Shown here: positions 25,001-39,429 of the stretch, in pieces | Numbering within the stretch: position 1 is the stretch's first letter | Layout of the letters: each line of letters opens with the position of its first letter | NCBI GenBank assembly: GCA_026018925.1 | Contig: JAKSZU010000027.1 | Coordinates: forward strand, 3,605,531-3,669,530 | Direction: 5' to 3' | Source of the DNA: Tupaia tana | Lineage: Eukaryota > Chordata > Mammalia > Scandentia > Tupaiidae | DNA length: 64,000 nt | Program-made: the position numbers and the translations under genes | Notes under the pieces: model-generated | Databases searched by the model: none | The model's input: the letters and a program-made list of their open reading frames with translations, nothing else | Told to the model about the DNA's origin: nothing

Positions 25001-28000
25001 AGACAGACATAGAGACAGAAAGTGAGAAATCACCCCCCAGGGGGTATGGTCACGCCGCAATGCCTTCTCCTCCATTCTCCTCTCGGGATCCTGGACACGC
25101 ACGCACACGCGCCCGGCGTGAGTTTCAAGCTACCGGGTCTGGGACGCGAACCATGGTTGACTACGTGGGAGTCCAGCGACATAGCCATTACGCTAACTGC
25201 TGGTTCCTGCCCTGGACAGAATTTTGAGGGTAAAGGGCTTCTTTGTACGCTATTACAACAGGAACATCAGTGGATGTTCTTTGTAGGTTATCTAGACACA
25301 GAAACAGTGGAAGTGAAAGTGAGAACTCACCCCCAAGGGGGTGGCCACACTGCAATCCCTTCTCCTCCATTCCCCTTCTGGGATTTTGGACATGTCTGCA
25401 CATGGATTTGGTGTGATTTTCAAGCCGCCAGGTCCAGGACTTGAACCACAATTGGCCGTGGGAGTCCAGTGCCTTAACCACTATACCACCTGGTGGCCCT
25501 AAGAACATGGTTCTTAAGGATACTTAAACAAACAAACAAACAAATAAATACTTCCTAAATTCTCCAGTACATAAAGGTTCCCATTTTCAGACAGGATATA
25601 AATAAATAAGTTGAATTTAAGTGAAAATAGACTTTAGGAATTGTGAATTGAAATTCAAAGCTGGAGGTGTTAAATTTATGCCATCAAGTCATATTGTGTT
25701 CATATTGTGTCAGAGCTGGAATGGTCTCTAGAGATCATGTGTTTGCACACTTATTATTATTATTTTGTACAGATAAAGACACTTTCATACGGCTGGGCGG
25801 CTGGCCACAGTGGAGCGTGCACGCTTTGTTTCCTGGCCACTGAAGTACCAGGTGTCCCCCCGTGGTGGAGACACTATCGGGGCACGAAGCTGCGGTCCCG
25901 AGAGGGTGCAGGTCACAGCAGCCACTGAGGTGCCCCGTGCAGTCCTTCGAGAATGGTGATGTCCCTTCTTGCCTATCCTCGCCACAGTAAGGGCATCAAA
26001 ACCCAAACTCTACAGGACTTTGTGGTTTCTTTCAGCAAGTTGGATAAAGACGACGACATTAAAGAATGCTACCTCCTTCATAATTTACACACTACCTTAA
26101 AAGTGGGACGGCGAGGTGAGGCAGGGGGCTGCCTGCACTGCTTCGGGTGGTCCTAACGGAGAGAGGCCACGCCGGCCTCCCCTGCAGCAGCCCGAGAGCT
26201 GAGGTGGCCTGAGGCTGACACGGGGAGAAGCCTTGTGCTCCACGCACGCCGACGTCTTCTCCACCAGCTCTACCAAACCGCGCCTTGACCGACAGTGTGT
26301 TCCCGGAGCGGACCAGCTACAGGTCACCTCCACGTTCTCTGCACTGGTTCACAGATGCAGGAATTCCAAAGCCGTCCGTCTCTCTCTCTTGTAGCTGGAG
26401 GTGCCTGTACTTACCCACGACAGGGAGAGGCAGACAGCACTCCCCATGGGCGTGGTCACGCCACAATCCCTTCCCCTCCACTTCTCATCTTGTCAGGAAT
26501 TCGGGACTGCATGGACACACATCTGGCATGTTTTACAAGCTATAAGATTCCAACCGCAGGTGGCCACATGGGATCTGGCTCCATCAATACCCAGGCCAGG
26601 GGGCTGGCCCCCAGAACTCTCTTAGAAGTCAGGAAGTGGCCAAGCTGAAATAATTCAGATCATGTGCTTGATGTATGGGTGGGAAATATAGGGCATGGAT
26701 TATAAATACTTAAAAACAGAACACAGGGGTCAGCATGTGGCAAGGTGGTTAAGGAGCTAGATTCCCACATGGCTGACCACATGGTTGACCACGGTTCTGG
26801 TCCCAGACCTGGTAGTTTAGACATGGGTGCATGACCAAAATCCCGAGAGAGTGGAGAAGGGATTGCAATATGGCCATCCCCTCTTGGGGTGATTTCTCTC
26901 TGTCTCTGTTTCTCTCCGGTGAGCCACAGGCCCGAGGGGAAAAACCTGAAGAAACAAAAACAATTAAATTGGAACATGTGAAGTTTATAAAATTAAGAGA
27001 CAGATATTTCGTCATTTGTGTTTAGCTGCCTCTCGGAATTTTTGAGGGAGTAAAGATCTTACTGTTTTACGCTTGGCCAGAAATTTGCACATGGTAGGCC
27101 AGAAATTCCCCATCCTCCAGTCAAGACTAGTCATGACTAGGGACTCTTTCTTGTTGTTGTTGTGGCTGGAGTGAATTTCTGCTTCTCTATGCCTCAGCCG
27201 TCTCATCTGTAAACTGGGAGGTAGTTGCAGCGGTGACCTCATAGTGCCCCTTGAGATGAAATGCTTGGGACCAAGGACACTCACGGGAGCGATCCAGGAT
27301 CGTCACCGCCCAGCCACCCTTTACGAGAAGAGCGTTTCCATCCTAGGATGTATCTGAGGCTGCCCTTACATGCAGAAACTCTCATTCCTGATTCAGTAAT
27401 CAATACATTTTTTTTGAGAGATTTTTGCAATAGGGCTCATGTATGCGCTGGGGAGACAGAGACAGAGAGACAAAAAGTGAGAAATCACCCCCCAAGAGGG
27501 ATGGCCACAGCACAATCCCTTCTTCCCCATTCTCCTTTTGGGATCTTGGACACACATGCACGTGTGCCCAGCATGAGTTTAAGTCACCAGGTCCAGGACT
27601 TGAACCGCATTTGACCACGTGGGAGTCCAGCACCTTAACCACTGTGCCACCTGCTGGCCCTGGTAATCAATGACTCTTAGACCAATGCTTTGAATATTCA
27701 TTCATTCATTCATTGATCAAAGGTGCATGCACTCACCAGAGGGAGGAAAAACAGCACCTTGGATGGGGTGTGGTCACACTGCGGCTCCTCCTCCTCCACT
27801 TGTCCATCCTGCTGGGGGTTGGGACAGGCATGCACACGCACGTGCTGGCAGGCTATTCACGCCTCCAGGGCTGGGATTCAGACTGCGGTCAGCCACGTGG
27901 GTCAGCCCCTTTCCATCTTTAATATGCACAAACATTACCTGGGGCTCTGCTCTTGTTAAAACGCAGAGACTGATGTAGCAGGCCCGGGGTGGGGCTGGGG

Positions 28001-31000
28001 TTCTGCTTCTAACCAGCTCCCAGGGGTACTGTGCAGCCAGTCCCTGGCCCATGGTTTGAACGGCTAAGATTTAGATGACCTATCTCATGCCCTTCTATTT
28101 ACTTCTGAATACAGCTCCCGAGCCTTCTGGAAAGGTTGTGAAACACTTTACTATCTTTCTGCTCAAAGGCATTTTTAACAGATGGCTGCACGGTTAGATA
28201 CATATTTGGTAATAATCCAAAAGACCTCTTTTCAACATGGAGTAGGCTGCAGGGAGGGGAGAAGCAGGGTGACAGACAAGCTTCCAGGACGGCTTCCCAA
28301 CCTCCTTAAATTAGTTCTGTACAGAATGGCTCCAGTTTTGTATTTAGGGCTAATTCTCAGACCATTAGCTCAGTTTACCCCACTGGAAACAAACACTATG
28401 AACTGCTCATTAAAAACACGAGTGAAATTGAAGCGAATGTTACTGGGTTACGTGCTCTCTTCCATAACCTTCGATGAACGGAGACTGTGTGTAAGGGCCA
28501 GAGAGTGAAAGACACTTTTCAAATATAAACGCAATGCAAAATGAATGGTGGAACACGTTCACAATGCTGATATTTAAGTTCCTTCTGATTTTCTGAAGCT
28601 ATCTTAATGAAAGTCATAGTAAGTAATATTTATTAAGAAACTTTTGCCTTTAGAGACATGCTTTTACACATATTGTCATTTCAACATCGTGAGCTATTTT
28701 AATCTAATTTTTCCTTTCTAGAAGTTGCTTACAAAAACAATACATAGAACAAACAGAAAAGATTAGTGCCGGAAAACAGAATCCTGTGCCGCGAATTCTA
28801 CCGTAAACTTAATTAAGTCTGCAATCGTGGAATAAATGTAGTACAAATTAACATAAAATCTTTAACGAAAACCAACCTCATAGGCAAACCAAAGGAAGAA
28901 TAAAATCTCGCTCGCATAGTTCTAAGCCTGTTTCTACAAACGCTGTAACTGCTCTTTCTAATAACTAATCATATGCATATGGTGTGTCTGTGTAACTTCT
29001 TAGCCCTAGGAAGGTTCAAAAGGTAGAAAAGCGGTAAGTCTAGTTGTCGAGGCACTGGCTGTCTTCGGAACAGTTTAACTGGGGAAAGGTCTCTCCGAGC
29101 AGGGCCTCTGTACAGGAGTCTAATTAAATGGAAGTTGTGGGAGAGTACCTCCATCTTGAGGAGTCCAGGCCATCATCTCCATGTGGCACCGTGACAATGG
29201 GCTGTCAGAAGAGTCATGACGCATTTTTGCAGAGAAAAAATACGTCATGACTCTGACACCTGAATAATTACGCAACCTGACCGATCTTTTGTAATCCGGT
29301 AACACCTCTCCTCCAGCAAGCCAATTGGCACAGGTGTTCCCCTGTTTAATGAGGGTCCCCCTCTCTCTACGTACACTCAGCCCAATTGAGGAACCCACCA
29401 GCCGCACCGGGGCCCCGGGCTGAGCTGCTCAGAGGGCTGCTGGCGGGCCAACCCACCTGCAGCTCTCCCAGTGTGGGTGCCCGGACATTGCCTGACCCAG
29501 ATTCAAGGACTCTGGCCAAGGCTGCTTTCCAACGACGAAGCTAAGCGACCCATAGAACGAGACGCACATACACGAAACACCCTCCTCTGAGCTAAATGGC
29601 CCGTCTGTCCCAGCGGAGACAGACAAAAAACCAACCTGCAGCTAACGCAAGCTGCGGACCAAGCATGCTTTAAGAACTGCTTTACTTAGAACTGGTAAAG
29701 CACCCGAGTGTGAGAATGGCTTTGACGGGTCTCTTTTTAATGTACGTGTACCGACTCTGAGACTTCGGGAAAGCAAAAGAAGGTTGAGGAGGAGATAGTT
29801 CCCTAAATGACCTGGTTTATTCGGCTGCCTCTGACGATTGGATCATTTATCCCTTCAACTCGTCTGTAGATAAATGTTAGTGCCACCAGGTGGTGGCCAC
29901 GCCAGTTTCATTCTTATTTCCTTCAATGTCATTTTCAGAAGTCTTGTTCTTGATATTTTACGGAATGTGGATCTTTCCATCATGATTAACAAACGAGAGT
30001 TGTATGTGGAGTGGACACACATCCCCAAGCCCCAGGCTGAGGACGGCCCGGAGCGAGGCAACTTGGCGGCGTGTCGATGTTCACTCTAAGCTGAGCGGGG
30101 CGCTGTTTCTTCTGGGCGTCCTCCTTCCGTTTTGGACCGCGTGGCAATGACTGTCTGTGGGTGCTGGGTAAGTGACTGACATGACCACATCTTCCAGTTC
30201 CTCACTGGGAAGACTGGGGTAAATGCTGCCAACTGCCCTACCTTGGGTCAGCCTTCAGGAATAAAAAGATGGTGGTGACTATGGAGTCGGAGTGGCACCT
30301 GCAGGCGACCCCCGACGCTGGCCCGAAAGGCCCCTTTTGCTGCAGGGACAACACGCATTTGGACTTTGTTTAATGAGACCAAGCCATCTTTCAGAGCTCA
30401 CCCCAGAGGCGCAATAAGAAAACTTAAAAACACAACAGTAGGGAATATCAGCAGTGGGAAAAAAAACTTGGGAAATATGATCGTGAATCCAGGAAGGAAA
30501 GTCTAGGAATAAATGGGGGCGCAGTGAGGGGAGAGGAGGAAGCTGCTCCTCTCATGACAGCTTCTGAAGTCAAGCTTTTTTCTTTATCCTTTCTCTCTCG
30601 GTTTAAATACGGTTCCTGACATTTTAGGATTCACGTCAAGCCAGCTTGTTCTTGGCTTATTACAGACCTCGTGTTCCGAGTTACTCTCCTGCAGTTTCTA
30701 ACCAAGGTACCTCTGAAAAACATCCTGACTGGAAGCAGCAGGTCTGTGGACAGGACTTCACGCCAACACCCAAACCAGCTGTTCATACAAACGGCGACAG
30801 CCCCGAGGGGGAAGTGGCTAAGTGGAAGGGGCGCTCCGGAATTTGATTAATTACCTCCCAGCGATCCCTCTAATGCAGGCTTTGAAAATCCTTCAGGCAC
30901 ACTGTACAGTCGGATGGAGAAGGGCCTTGGTTGGCCTTTTCCACGTACTTTTAAAAACCACTGGTGACAACGGTATTTCACAAGCAGATATCCCACCGAG

Positions 31001-34000
31001 GTCAAGCCACACACGCTCATCTCATCACACGCAGCCCGTGACAGCTAATCAGATGCGTTTGTAATGACAGATACGCTGATTGGGGGATTAACACGCCGTG
31101 AGTAGACACTCTCTGCGTAAATTACTATTCGTGGAGTTAGCCTTCTGGTCAGTGGAATGTTGCCTTTTCCTCCGTACAGCTTGTTCATCGTGTAACTGCT
31201 GACGGACTTTCCTGAGGCCTTCTACACTGTTTATCTTACCACTGATGCCCCAAATAGGAAATTCACTAAGTTCCAACAATGGCAGTGCCTCTTTACTAAC
31301 CCGGGGCCTTCACTAACCTAAAACACGCCTTCATCTAATTAGGAAGAGCCACCTCCTCAGTGTGGGAGCTACTATTAAGCAGAGACAAAAATGTCCCTTC
31401 CCCAAGCAGATGTAGCCTCCAGACCTGGGGGGGCACGAGTGCAGGCTGTGTTTCCAGCCCCCCACCTCCCCATCCTCCCACTTTCCTGGGGAGACGTTCC
31501 TGGTGCTTACAGCCTGCAATACTTCCCCGTGAATGAATTCCCGACACGGGGGCAGAAATCTCATGGGGAAAGGGGGATGAGAGGAAGTTCTGGAAAAGTG
31601 TCCAAGCCAGGGCTGGCATGGAGTGTGGACTCCCACATGGCTGACCGTGGTTCGAGTCTCAGACCTGGTGGCTTGCTTTCTCACTCTCTTTCTGGTCAAA
31701 TTTTAAAAAACAATAATGATAAATAAAATTAAAGAATTCTTAAAAAAAATAATGGAGTGCCTGAACCTCTGACTGACCCTGGGCAGCTCTAGCTCTGACG
31801 CCTGAGAGGTTCCTTATCCTTCCGGGGCAAGGCGAAGGCTACCAGCCTGACCGATGACTCCCCTCCAACAAGCCTAGTCTCCTGACAGGAGTGAAGCCAC
31901 TCACTTTGGAATGAAAGCCCAGTGGCTTAAAAGATACAGCTTCCTGGGGACCAGCAGTTAACATAATGGCTATGTTGCTGGACTCTCACATAGTCGACTG
32001 TGGTTTGCGTCCCGGACCCGGTGGCTTAAAACTCATGCCGGGTGCGTGTGCGTGCATGCCCAAGATCCTGAGAGGAGAATGGAGGAGAAGGGATTGCGGA
32101 GTGGCCATCCCCCCTGGGGGGTGATTTCTCGCTTTCTGTCTCTCTGTCTCTCTCTGTCTGTCTGGCGAGCGCACGCGTCCTATAGCAAAAACCCCTCAAA
32201 AAAAAAAAAAAAAAAAAAAAAAGAGACAGCTTCCTGGAAAAGGTAACATGGGTGTGCTGCAGAGTACAAACTGAGACGCCAGGAACACAAGCTAGGGGAC
32301 AAGGGATGCTGCGGAGCAGAGGGCAGTGATGGCACTGGGGAGGGGACAGTCTTCCAGCCCGCGCTCTGGCCTCTGGCCGCGGCTGGCTCCATCTGCACAG
32401 GACAGCTCCCAGCCTCATTTCCTTCTCTGCCATGCACGTGTGCCCTGGAGGGCACAAACAGCTGGCCCCAAGGCGGTGTGGCACTGAGAGAATAAATAAA
32501 TGTCAAGTTTCAAGAAAGGTCATTGGAAGGAAGCAAATGCCATCGATGACACATTTAATTTAGCATGATTCAAATCCACAGGAATTCCAGGCCAGGGACC
32601 GTGACTATTTCTAACTGCTTCCCTGGGGCTCCCCCAGGCCACTGTCTACGCCTCCGGGCCACGGCCAGCACCGAGGTCGGCAGGGGGCCAATCTGGCCGG
32701 TCTGCGTTTTATGGAGAGGATGGAGGTGGAGACAAATGATGGCCATGCACGGAAGAAGGCCCAGCATGAGGGAGGGCTGTCTCCTCGGCCCCCGGGGCTC
32801 TGTCCTGGCTGACCCGGAGGATGTCCAGTCACAGCGCAGCTCTGGCCCTCCCTGTGCGTCTGTCACAGTACAAACATAAAGAAGTTAAAGCCTGGCCGCT
32901 ACGTTACAATGCCGTCCGATCAGCTCTCAGAAACCGCTCTTCACAGGCTGGTCCCCGTGCGGTCAGTTCTTCGCGATGGAATTCCATGATCTGGGTGAGG
33001 CAAGGCTTCAGGGCTGGAGGAAGGACAGGGCCCACACGGGCCTGCGGTGCCCCTCCCGACCTCGCGCCGAGCTGACGGCAGAGGTTCTGAACACGGTCTG
33101 TGCAGTGCTGAGCGACCGACTGAGGGTCATCCTTCACACGCCTGCGTTCAAGCGGCCTTCGGCATCTCCACCTCGAGCCTTAAAGGGAACTAGAAAAACT
33201 GCCCATGTCTATAGCCACTTCAGTCACTCACTTCCATGCACTAACTCTATTAAAAGGGAATGTATTTTTAAATTTTATTTCTTTATTTACTTATTTATTG
33301 GAGAGGTTTTTGCTATAGAGCGTGTGTGCTCGCCAGAACGACAGACAGAGAGACAGAAAGCGAGAAATCATCCCCAGGGAGATGGCCACACTGCAATCCC
33401 TTCTCTTCTATTCTCCTCTCGGGATCTTGGGCACGCACGCACATGTGCCCGGTGTGAATTTAAGCCACTGGGTCCGGGACTCAAACCATTGTCGACTACG
33501 TGGGAGCCCAGAGACATAGCCATTACGCCAACTGCTGGTCCCAGGAATGCATTTTAAGTGGGGCTATATTTTAGTCTAGTTATCATTAACGTTATCAATG
33601 AAATAATCAGAGATTACAAATATATACTTACAAATGGGAAATCCCTGTAATCAGATTAATTCTATAGCTTTCTAGTTCATCCAAAAGCGCATAAATAAAT
33701 CTCTTATGATCGATACTTTCTACATGATATGTATTCCCAGGAGGTACACATCCTTGCCCGAAAAGAAAAATCAGGTAACTAGGGAAATTCTGGCCTTCTG
33801 GGGGGCCACTTGGCTCAATTTCTCTTCCACCCGCCAATCTAACTCACGTTGTCTGAAAATGAACCACCGACACGACAGATCTCAATGGAACTCGTTCTCT
33901 TCAAATGGAATGATTCAGGGAAGGATAAGAAAAACCATCCTGGCGATTTATATCATGGGAATAATTCTCCTACAAACCGCTGGCTGGCCCATCAGACCCC

Positions 34001-37000
34001 TGCTCTTGGCACTGCCAAGCCAGTCCACAAAGACAGGGGTCTCTCTTAACCTTTCCCCTACAGAGATAGCGTTAGGAACGGGCATGAGAGTCCACTCTGG
34101 CGAACGAGACAGGAGGGTGTGTGTGCTCACCAGAGAGAGAGACACACAGAAAGTAAGAAATCTCTCCCCAGAGGGGATGGCCATGCCATAATCCCTCTCC
34201 TTCATTCTCCTCTCGGGATTTTGGGCACACATGCAAACATCCCAGAGTGCTTCAAGCCTCCCGGTCCGGAATTCAAACTACAGCTTTTGTGGGAGTCCAG
34301 CGACATAACCGTGACACCTTCTGCTGGTCCCAGTGTCTTAAACTCTGATTCACAGAACACAGCCTGAAGGAGATGAAACAGTGTTCCAGCTGTGTATGCT
34401 TTCAGAAGTGTCTGATTTTAAATTTGTTTCATTCGCCTGGCAGTTTCTGTTATTGTGTCATGTTAAATAACAGATCAATGAATAGTACAAAAAATCAATT
34501 CTACTAGTGAGCCGTGGTCTGCGTTTGGACCACCAAAGCACTAGGTTGTCGGGAAAGTCCAGATGCGCTTTGCATAGAAACCACGTCACGACCTTCCCAA
34601 CAAACCGACAGGAGGCCGCCTGCAGACAGGCACAGCGGAGCGCCTGCATTTGCTGGGGGTCTCCCTCCGTGGGTGCTCGGCTCTGAGTCCGACTTCATGC
34701 AGAGTCTTCTGGCAGAAACAGGTTTTGACTTCCTGTGGTTTAGAGAGGATTCTAAGCCATGGATACTTCCAGATCTCTGGAGATTGTTACATAATTTTTC
34801 TGAAGCATGGCCCTATGTGTGAGTACTTCATCAGAAATGAAAAAGAATAGTTCTCGAGAGCTGGTATGCTCAAATATTAGAACTTATTCACACAGACAAA
34901 TCGATTTTCGAGTTTGTCTTACACTTAGTATGGCCCCTATCCTTTCCTCTTGGCAAAAGTTTTCTTGGAAAATGATTTGGCCAACAGTCATGAAGTAAGA
35001 TGTCCGTACTGCAAGGACAAACTGAACCGCCACTCAGAGGAGTGACCCACTGACATGGATTCCCAGAAGACTATGAGACGCAATTTAAATTATATGAAAT
35101 AAAGCACAAAAAACTACAAGTATCAAAATTTGTGATTTTCTGCTTAAGATAAAAACAATCACAGCTCACTAAAAACCTAGGTTTGAATTAGGTGAGCCCT
35201 AAAGTTCTTCCGGAAATCGGGGCAGAGGGAAAACTGACTTCATGAATAAGTTCCAATCCTCATGAGAACAGTACTACTACCGATTATGAAGAGAGGCCAA
35301 CTTTAAAACGTCGTACTGGCGTGTTCACATTTCAGTAAAGAATTCCTAGGTCGTTGGAAAAGATACGACCTATTTTTCTGCATTTTTCTATGGAAAATGT
35401 GTCAAGGCTTTTCGATGACCCACTACAATGGCTTTTGTAAACATCATGATTTAGTAAACACCAACGGCTCAATCTGTCACCTCCTCAAAGACCTGGCTTC
35501 ATTTTGCTCTTTTATTACGTGGCCAAATCGAGGCATTAACGATAGTAAACGTGGTGAGTCTTCATCTACAGAAGACGGCCTGTGGATTACAGAGAGGCTT
35601 CAGACGATGCACTAAAAGGCAGTACGAAGACAAACCGGTTTATGGCACACGGTATGGACAATGCTGACCAGAATGTGTCCCACCGATGGCTTTTTTTTTT
35701 TTTTTTTTGAGAGGTTTTCACTATAGGGCACGTGCGCTCGCCAGACAGACAGAGACAGAGAGACAGAAAGCGAGAAATCACCCCCCAGGGGGGATGGTCA
35801 CGCCGCAATCCCTTCTCCTCCATTCTCCTCTCGGGATCTTGGGCACGCACGCACACGCGCCCGGCGTGAGTTTTAAGCCACCGGGTCTGGGATGCGAACC
35901 GCGTCGACTACGTGGGAGTCCAGTGACACAGTCATTACGCTAACTGCTGGTTCCCACCAATGGCTTTTAAAAGTTGTTTTCCAAAACACCGTGACAAAGA
36001 GACTTCACGTTCCGGCTGATTCTTTGGTTTTAGGTCTGTTTCTGACTGTGGTTTTATTTTTATTCGACCACGACCCTGGACAACTGTAAAAGCTCAGCCG
36101 CGTCTTGGACTGGGAGCCACCTAGTTCTCGGGCATGACGAACTCAGCGCAAAGACGGTTCGCTTCAATTTCTTCCCCTTGCTGTGTGAGCACCCGCCGGC
36201 GGCGACTTCAATGAGAAGCTGTCTGCAACGTTTTGGAGGCTGTGGAAGAGTCCTGTGTCGCGGCCAACTGGGCTGGAAATGAAAGCCAAGCGGGCCCAGG
36301 ACGGCAGGTGCTCCGTCACAGACACGGTGCCGCGGGGACCCCTGGTGGCACTGGACAGCTCCCACCGGGCCGCCCCGCCCTGCGGGCCTGGCGTTTCCCG
36401 GCTGTGCAGTTACGCGGGGTAACCCAACCCCAGAAGCTTCAGTGAGGGAAGCTCGTTCCTGACTCCCCCTTCCTGCCCCCCGTGGTTGGAGGAAGGCCCT
36501 ACCACTGGGAATGGCCGGGGGCAGTGCCCGCGTGCTGTTTCCCTCGGACTCACGGGACAGAATGAAGCGGCTGACAGGTCCTGGGGGACGAGGGGGCTCC
36601 GTCCTCTGGAAATCCCAGAATGGAGAGGACTGACAGTGTATTGGCGATAACCCATTATTTCATACAATAAATAAAACGCGACTGTTACTTGGAAACCACG
36701 AGCCTTCTCTTTAAAGTGCCTGCCGCCTCCTCGCGAGTTAGAACACGCATTCAGCTTTGGACGAGCGCTCGCGCCTGCCTCTCGGTGCACACCAGGCTCC
36801 GCGGGGAGCTGGGCGGACACCGCTTCCATCTCCTTCAGATCCTCGGGCTCCAGTATGAGCGCCACCGTCTCATGAGGGGAGTAGCCACATGCCACCAAAA
36901 TACGACGGAATGCAAGTGGAAATGTCCCCACGCGCCTTCTCGTCCCTTGTTCCCTCACTGCCCCCTCCGCAGTCCTGCATGTGGGCGGGCAGGCCTCTCT

Positions 37001-39396
37001 CCTAACGTATCATGCCAGCACATCCCACTGTGGTTGAACTTCTAGTTACTATTATTACTATTTAGAGGTTTCTGCCTTAGGGTGTGTATGCTTGCTGGAG
37101 AGAGAGACATAGACACGGCGAGAGGGAAAGTAAAAAATCACCCCCTACCCCCCGCCGGGGGGATGGCCACACCACAATTCCCTTCTCCTCCATTCTCCTC
37201 CAGAGATCTTGGGCACACACACGCAAGCACCTGACGTGAGTTCCAAGCCACCAGGTCTGGGATTTGAACCATGGCTGGCCCCTGGGAACCCAGCAATGTA
37301 ATCTCTATGTCATTTGCTGGTCCCTCAAGTTACTATTTTTGGTTGAAGTAATAAAACTAACACTTGAAAAGTGTTCTAGAAGACCTGTTATGAAAACCAG
37401 TGTCCACAACCCATCCTCGACTTCATACTCCCCAGAAGCAGCCATTTTCAACACTTTCACCTATTTTATTTTGTTTTGTTTTCTACGTTCGTATCTCTAA
37501 CTTATATTGCTACCTCTTAATTTTTTTAAAGAATTATTCATTTAACTTTATTTTTTTATCTTAACTTGGCCAGATAGGGACAGACTGAGGGTGTGGGGCA
37601 ATGAGAAAGTAAGCTGCTAGGTCCAGGACTCGAACTGCTGTTGGCCATGTGGGAGTCCAGTCCCTTTAACCACCAGGCCACCTCTTAATTTTTCTAGAGA
37701 GCATTATCCAGTGATTTCTCACTATGAACAACGTAGAATTCAGTGTGGCACACTGGTTAGGTGCTGCACAGCAAAAGCTGATTGGGGATCAAATCCTGAA
37801 CCGGTGGCTTAACACTGGGAATGTGCTCGCATGTGCCCAGTATCCTCGTGGGATGGAGGAATGAAGGCAAAAGGACTGTGGTGTGATCAGGCCCTGCTGG
37901 GGTGTGGGGAGCTTTCTCGAGGCCTCCCCTTCCTCTCCCTCTTTCTAAAGCACGCATAAGCTCTGGCAATTGAAAAAAATGACGGTACTCCCTACGACCT
38001 CCCGTCCCCAGGCAAGTGTGTCATTCCCACATCGCTCCAAGGGTGGGGAATGATTTTGATTCGATCAACAGTCAATAGGCTTCTATTGTAATGTCTTTTT
38101 AAATTCTAGTCACAGTTTGGTTTTAATTTTATCATAACTTTATTTTCCTCCATATACTTTGCTTTTCTTTGCGGTTACCAATTGTCCTTTTTATTATTAT
38201 TGGTTTAGCTATAGAGTTAGCACTAATTCGGATCCACTATTGTGTAAGTCTCCCAGTTCGTTAAAATATACATTTTTCCAATTTCATCTTTCCGAAGACA
38301 TCTTTCTGGAATCTTCCAACCTGCTCCAATCTGGGCTAGCTGCTATTCTCTGGGTTTGCAAAATAGCTGTGCTGTATTTTTAGACTCCTATATTATTGTT
38401 CTGGGGAATCTTTTTCCTCTTGGTTTGTAGCCTTTATTTCTTTGTTTTCATGTATTTGTCTTCCCTGGTTTATGCCCTCATTTTTTTGTGGGGCAAATTC
38501 TCCAGTGGGTTCTGACAATAAGTACTGGGAATAAACTTTCTGAATTGTTAATGTCTGAAAGCCGCTTTATTCAACCCTCATACTTAATTCGTAATTTAGC
38601 TGACGGTTGCATTCAGGTTGGAAGTAACTTTATTTCCCATAACTGAAGGTATTACTCCGTTTTCTTGCTTTTGGTGTTGATACTGAAAAGTCTGTAGCTA
38701 TTATAATTTCTGATCCTTTGCTGGCAATTTTTCTTTTCTACCAACTCTGAAAGTTCACAAAATATTTTGTTACTACACTCATGAACTTTGTCACTGATGC
38801 ATTTAAGTACAGGTTTGTTTTTACTTGTGTGAGACATTCTGCAGACTTTCAATCAAGAGTCAGATCTTTTATCAGTGGAAGAATTTCTTGAATTGCATTT
38901 TTGATTACTTCCTTTCTTTTATTTTCTCCGTTCTTTCTGGAACTTCTATTGTTTAGATTTCGAAACTCCTGGATCAGTTCTCTAATTTTCTTATATTTTT
39001 CTCTCTTTAATTTCTCTCTTATATTCTATTTTCTGGAGATACTTCAACTTCATCTTCCAACTATTCTACTGTATTTTATAATTGAGATATCATATTTTAA
39101 TCTCTAAGAGCTCTTTATTTTCATCTGCATGAATTCTATAGTTTTTCTGATGTTGCCTGTACTCCATAGCATGGCTTCCTCCCACCTGAGTTCTTCCATT
39201 TGAATTTGTCTTTCATTATCAGATAGTCTCTTCAAAGCCTGGTGATCCTTGGCTGCCTTGATCGGACAAAACAGTGTCAACTAAAAAGTTAAAAGAAAGT
39301 CCTGCGTTTGCATAGGACTTATTAATGGTTGGTTCTACCGTAAGACGAACCACCTGTTTCCTTGAAGAACCCTAAGTAAAGGTCCGTATTTTTGTG

Positions 39397-39429
<33 letters not shown>

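Larger units (their letters stand above)
28060..31605. other. Repeat-poor intronic block, candidate conserved non-coding region
   Basis: About 3.5 kb with no recognisable tRNA-SINE, L1 or LTR, against an average of about one SINE per 1.2 kb in the window. AT-rich core at 28.5-29.0 kb, then a mixed segment at 29.1-29.4 kb holding a hairpin. Absence of insertions is compatible with constraint on regulatory sequence. That reading is inference and needs an alignment. Confidence 0.4.

Noticed and set aside
36410..36958. 182-aa minus-strand ORF in a GC-rich stretch
   Set aside because: No family recognised, no splice sites or start context, and it lies in an intron of an intact gene.
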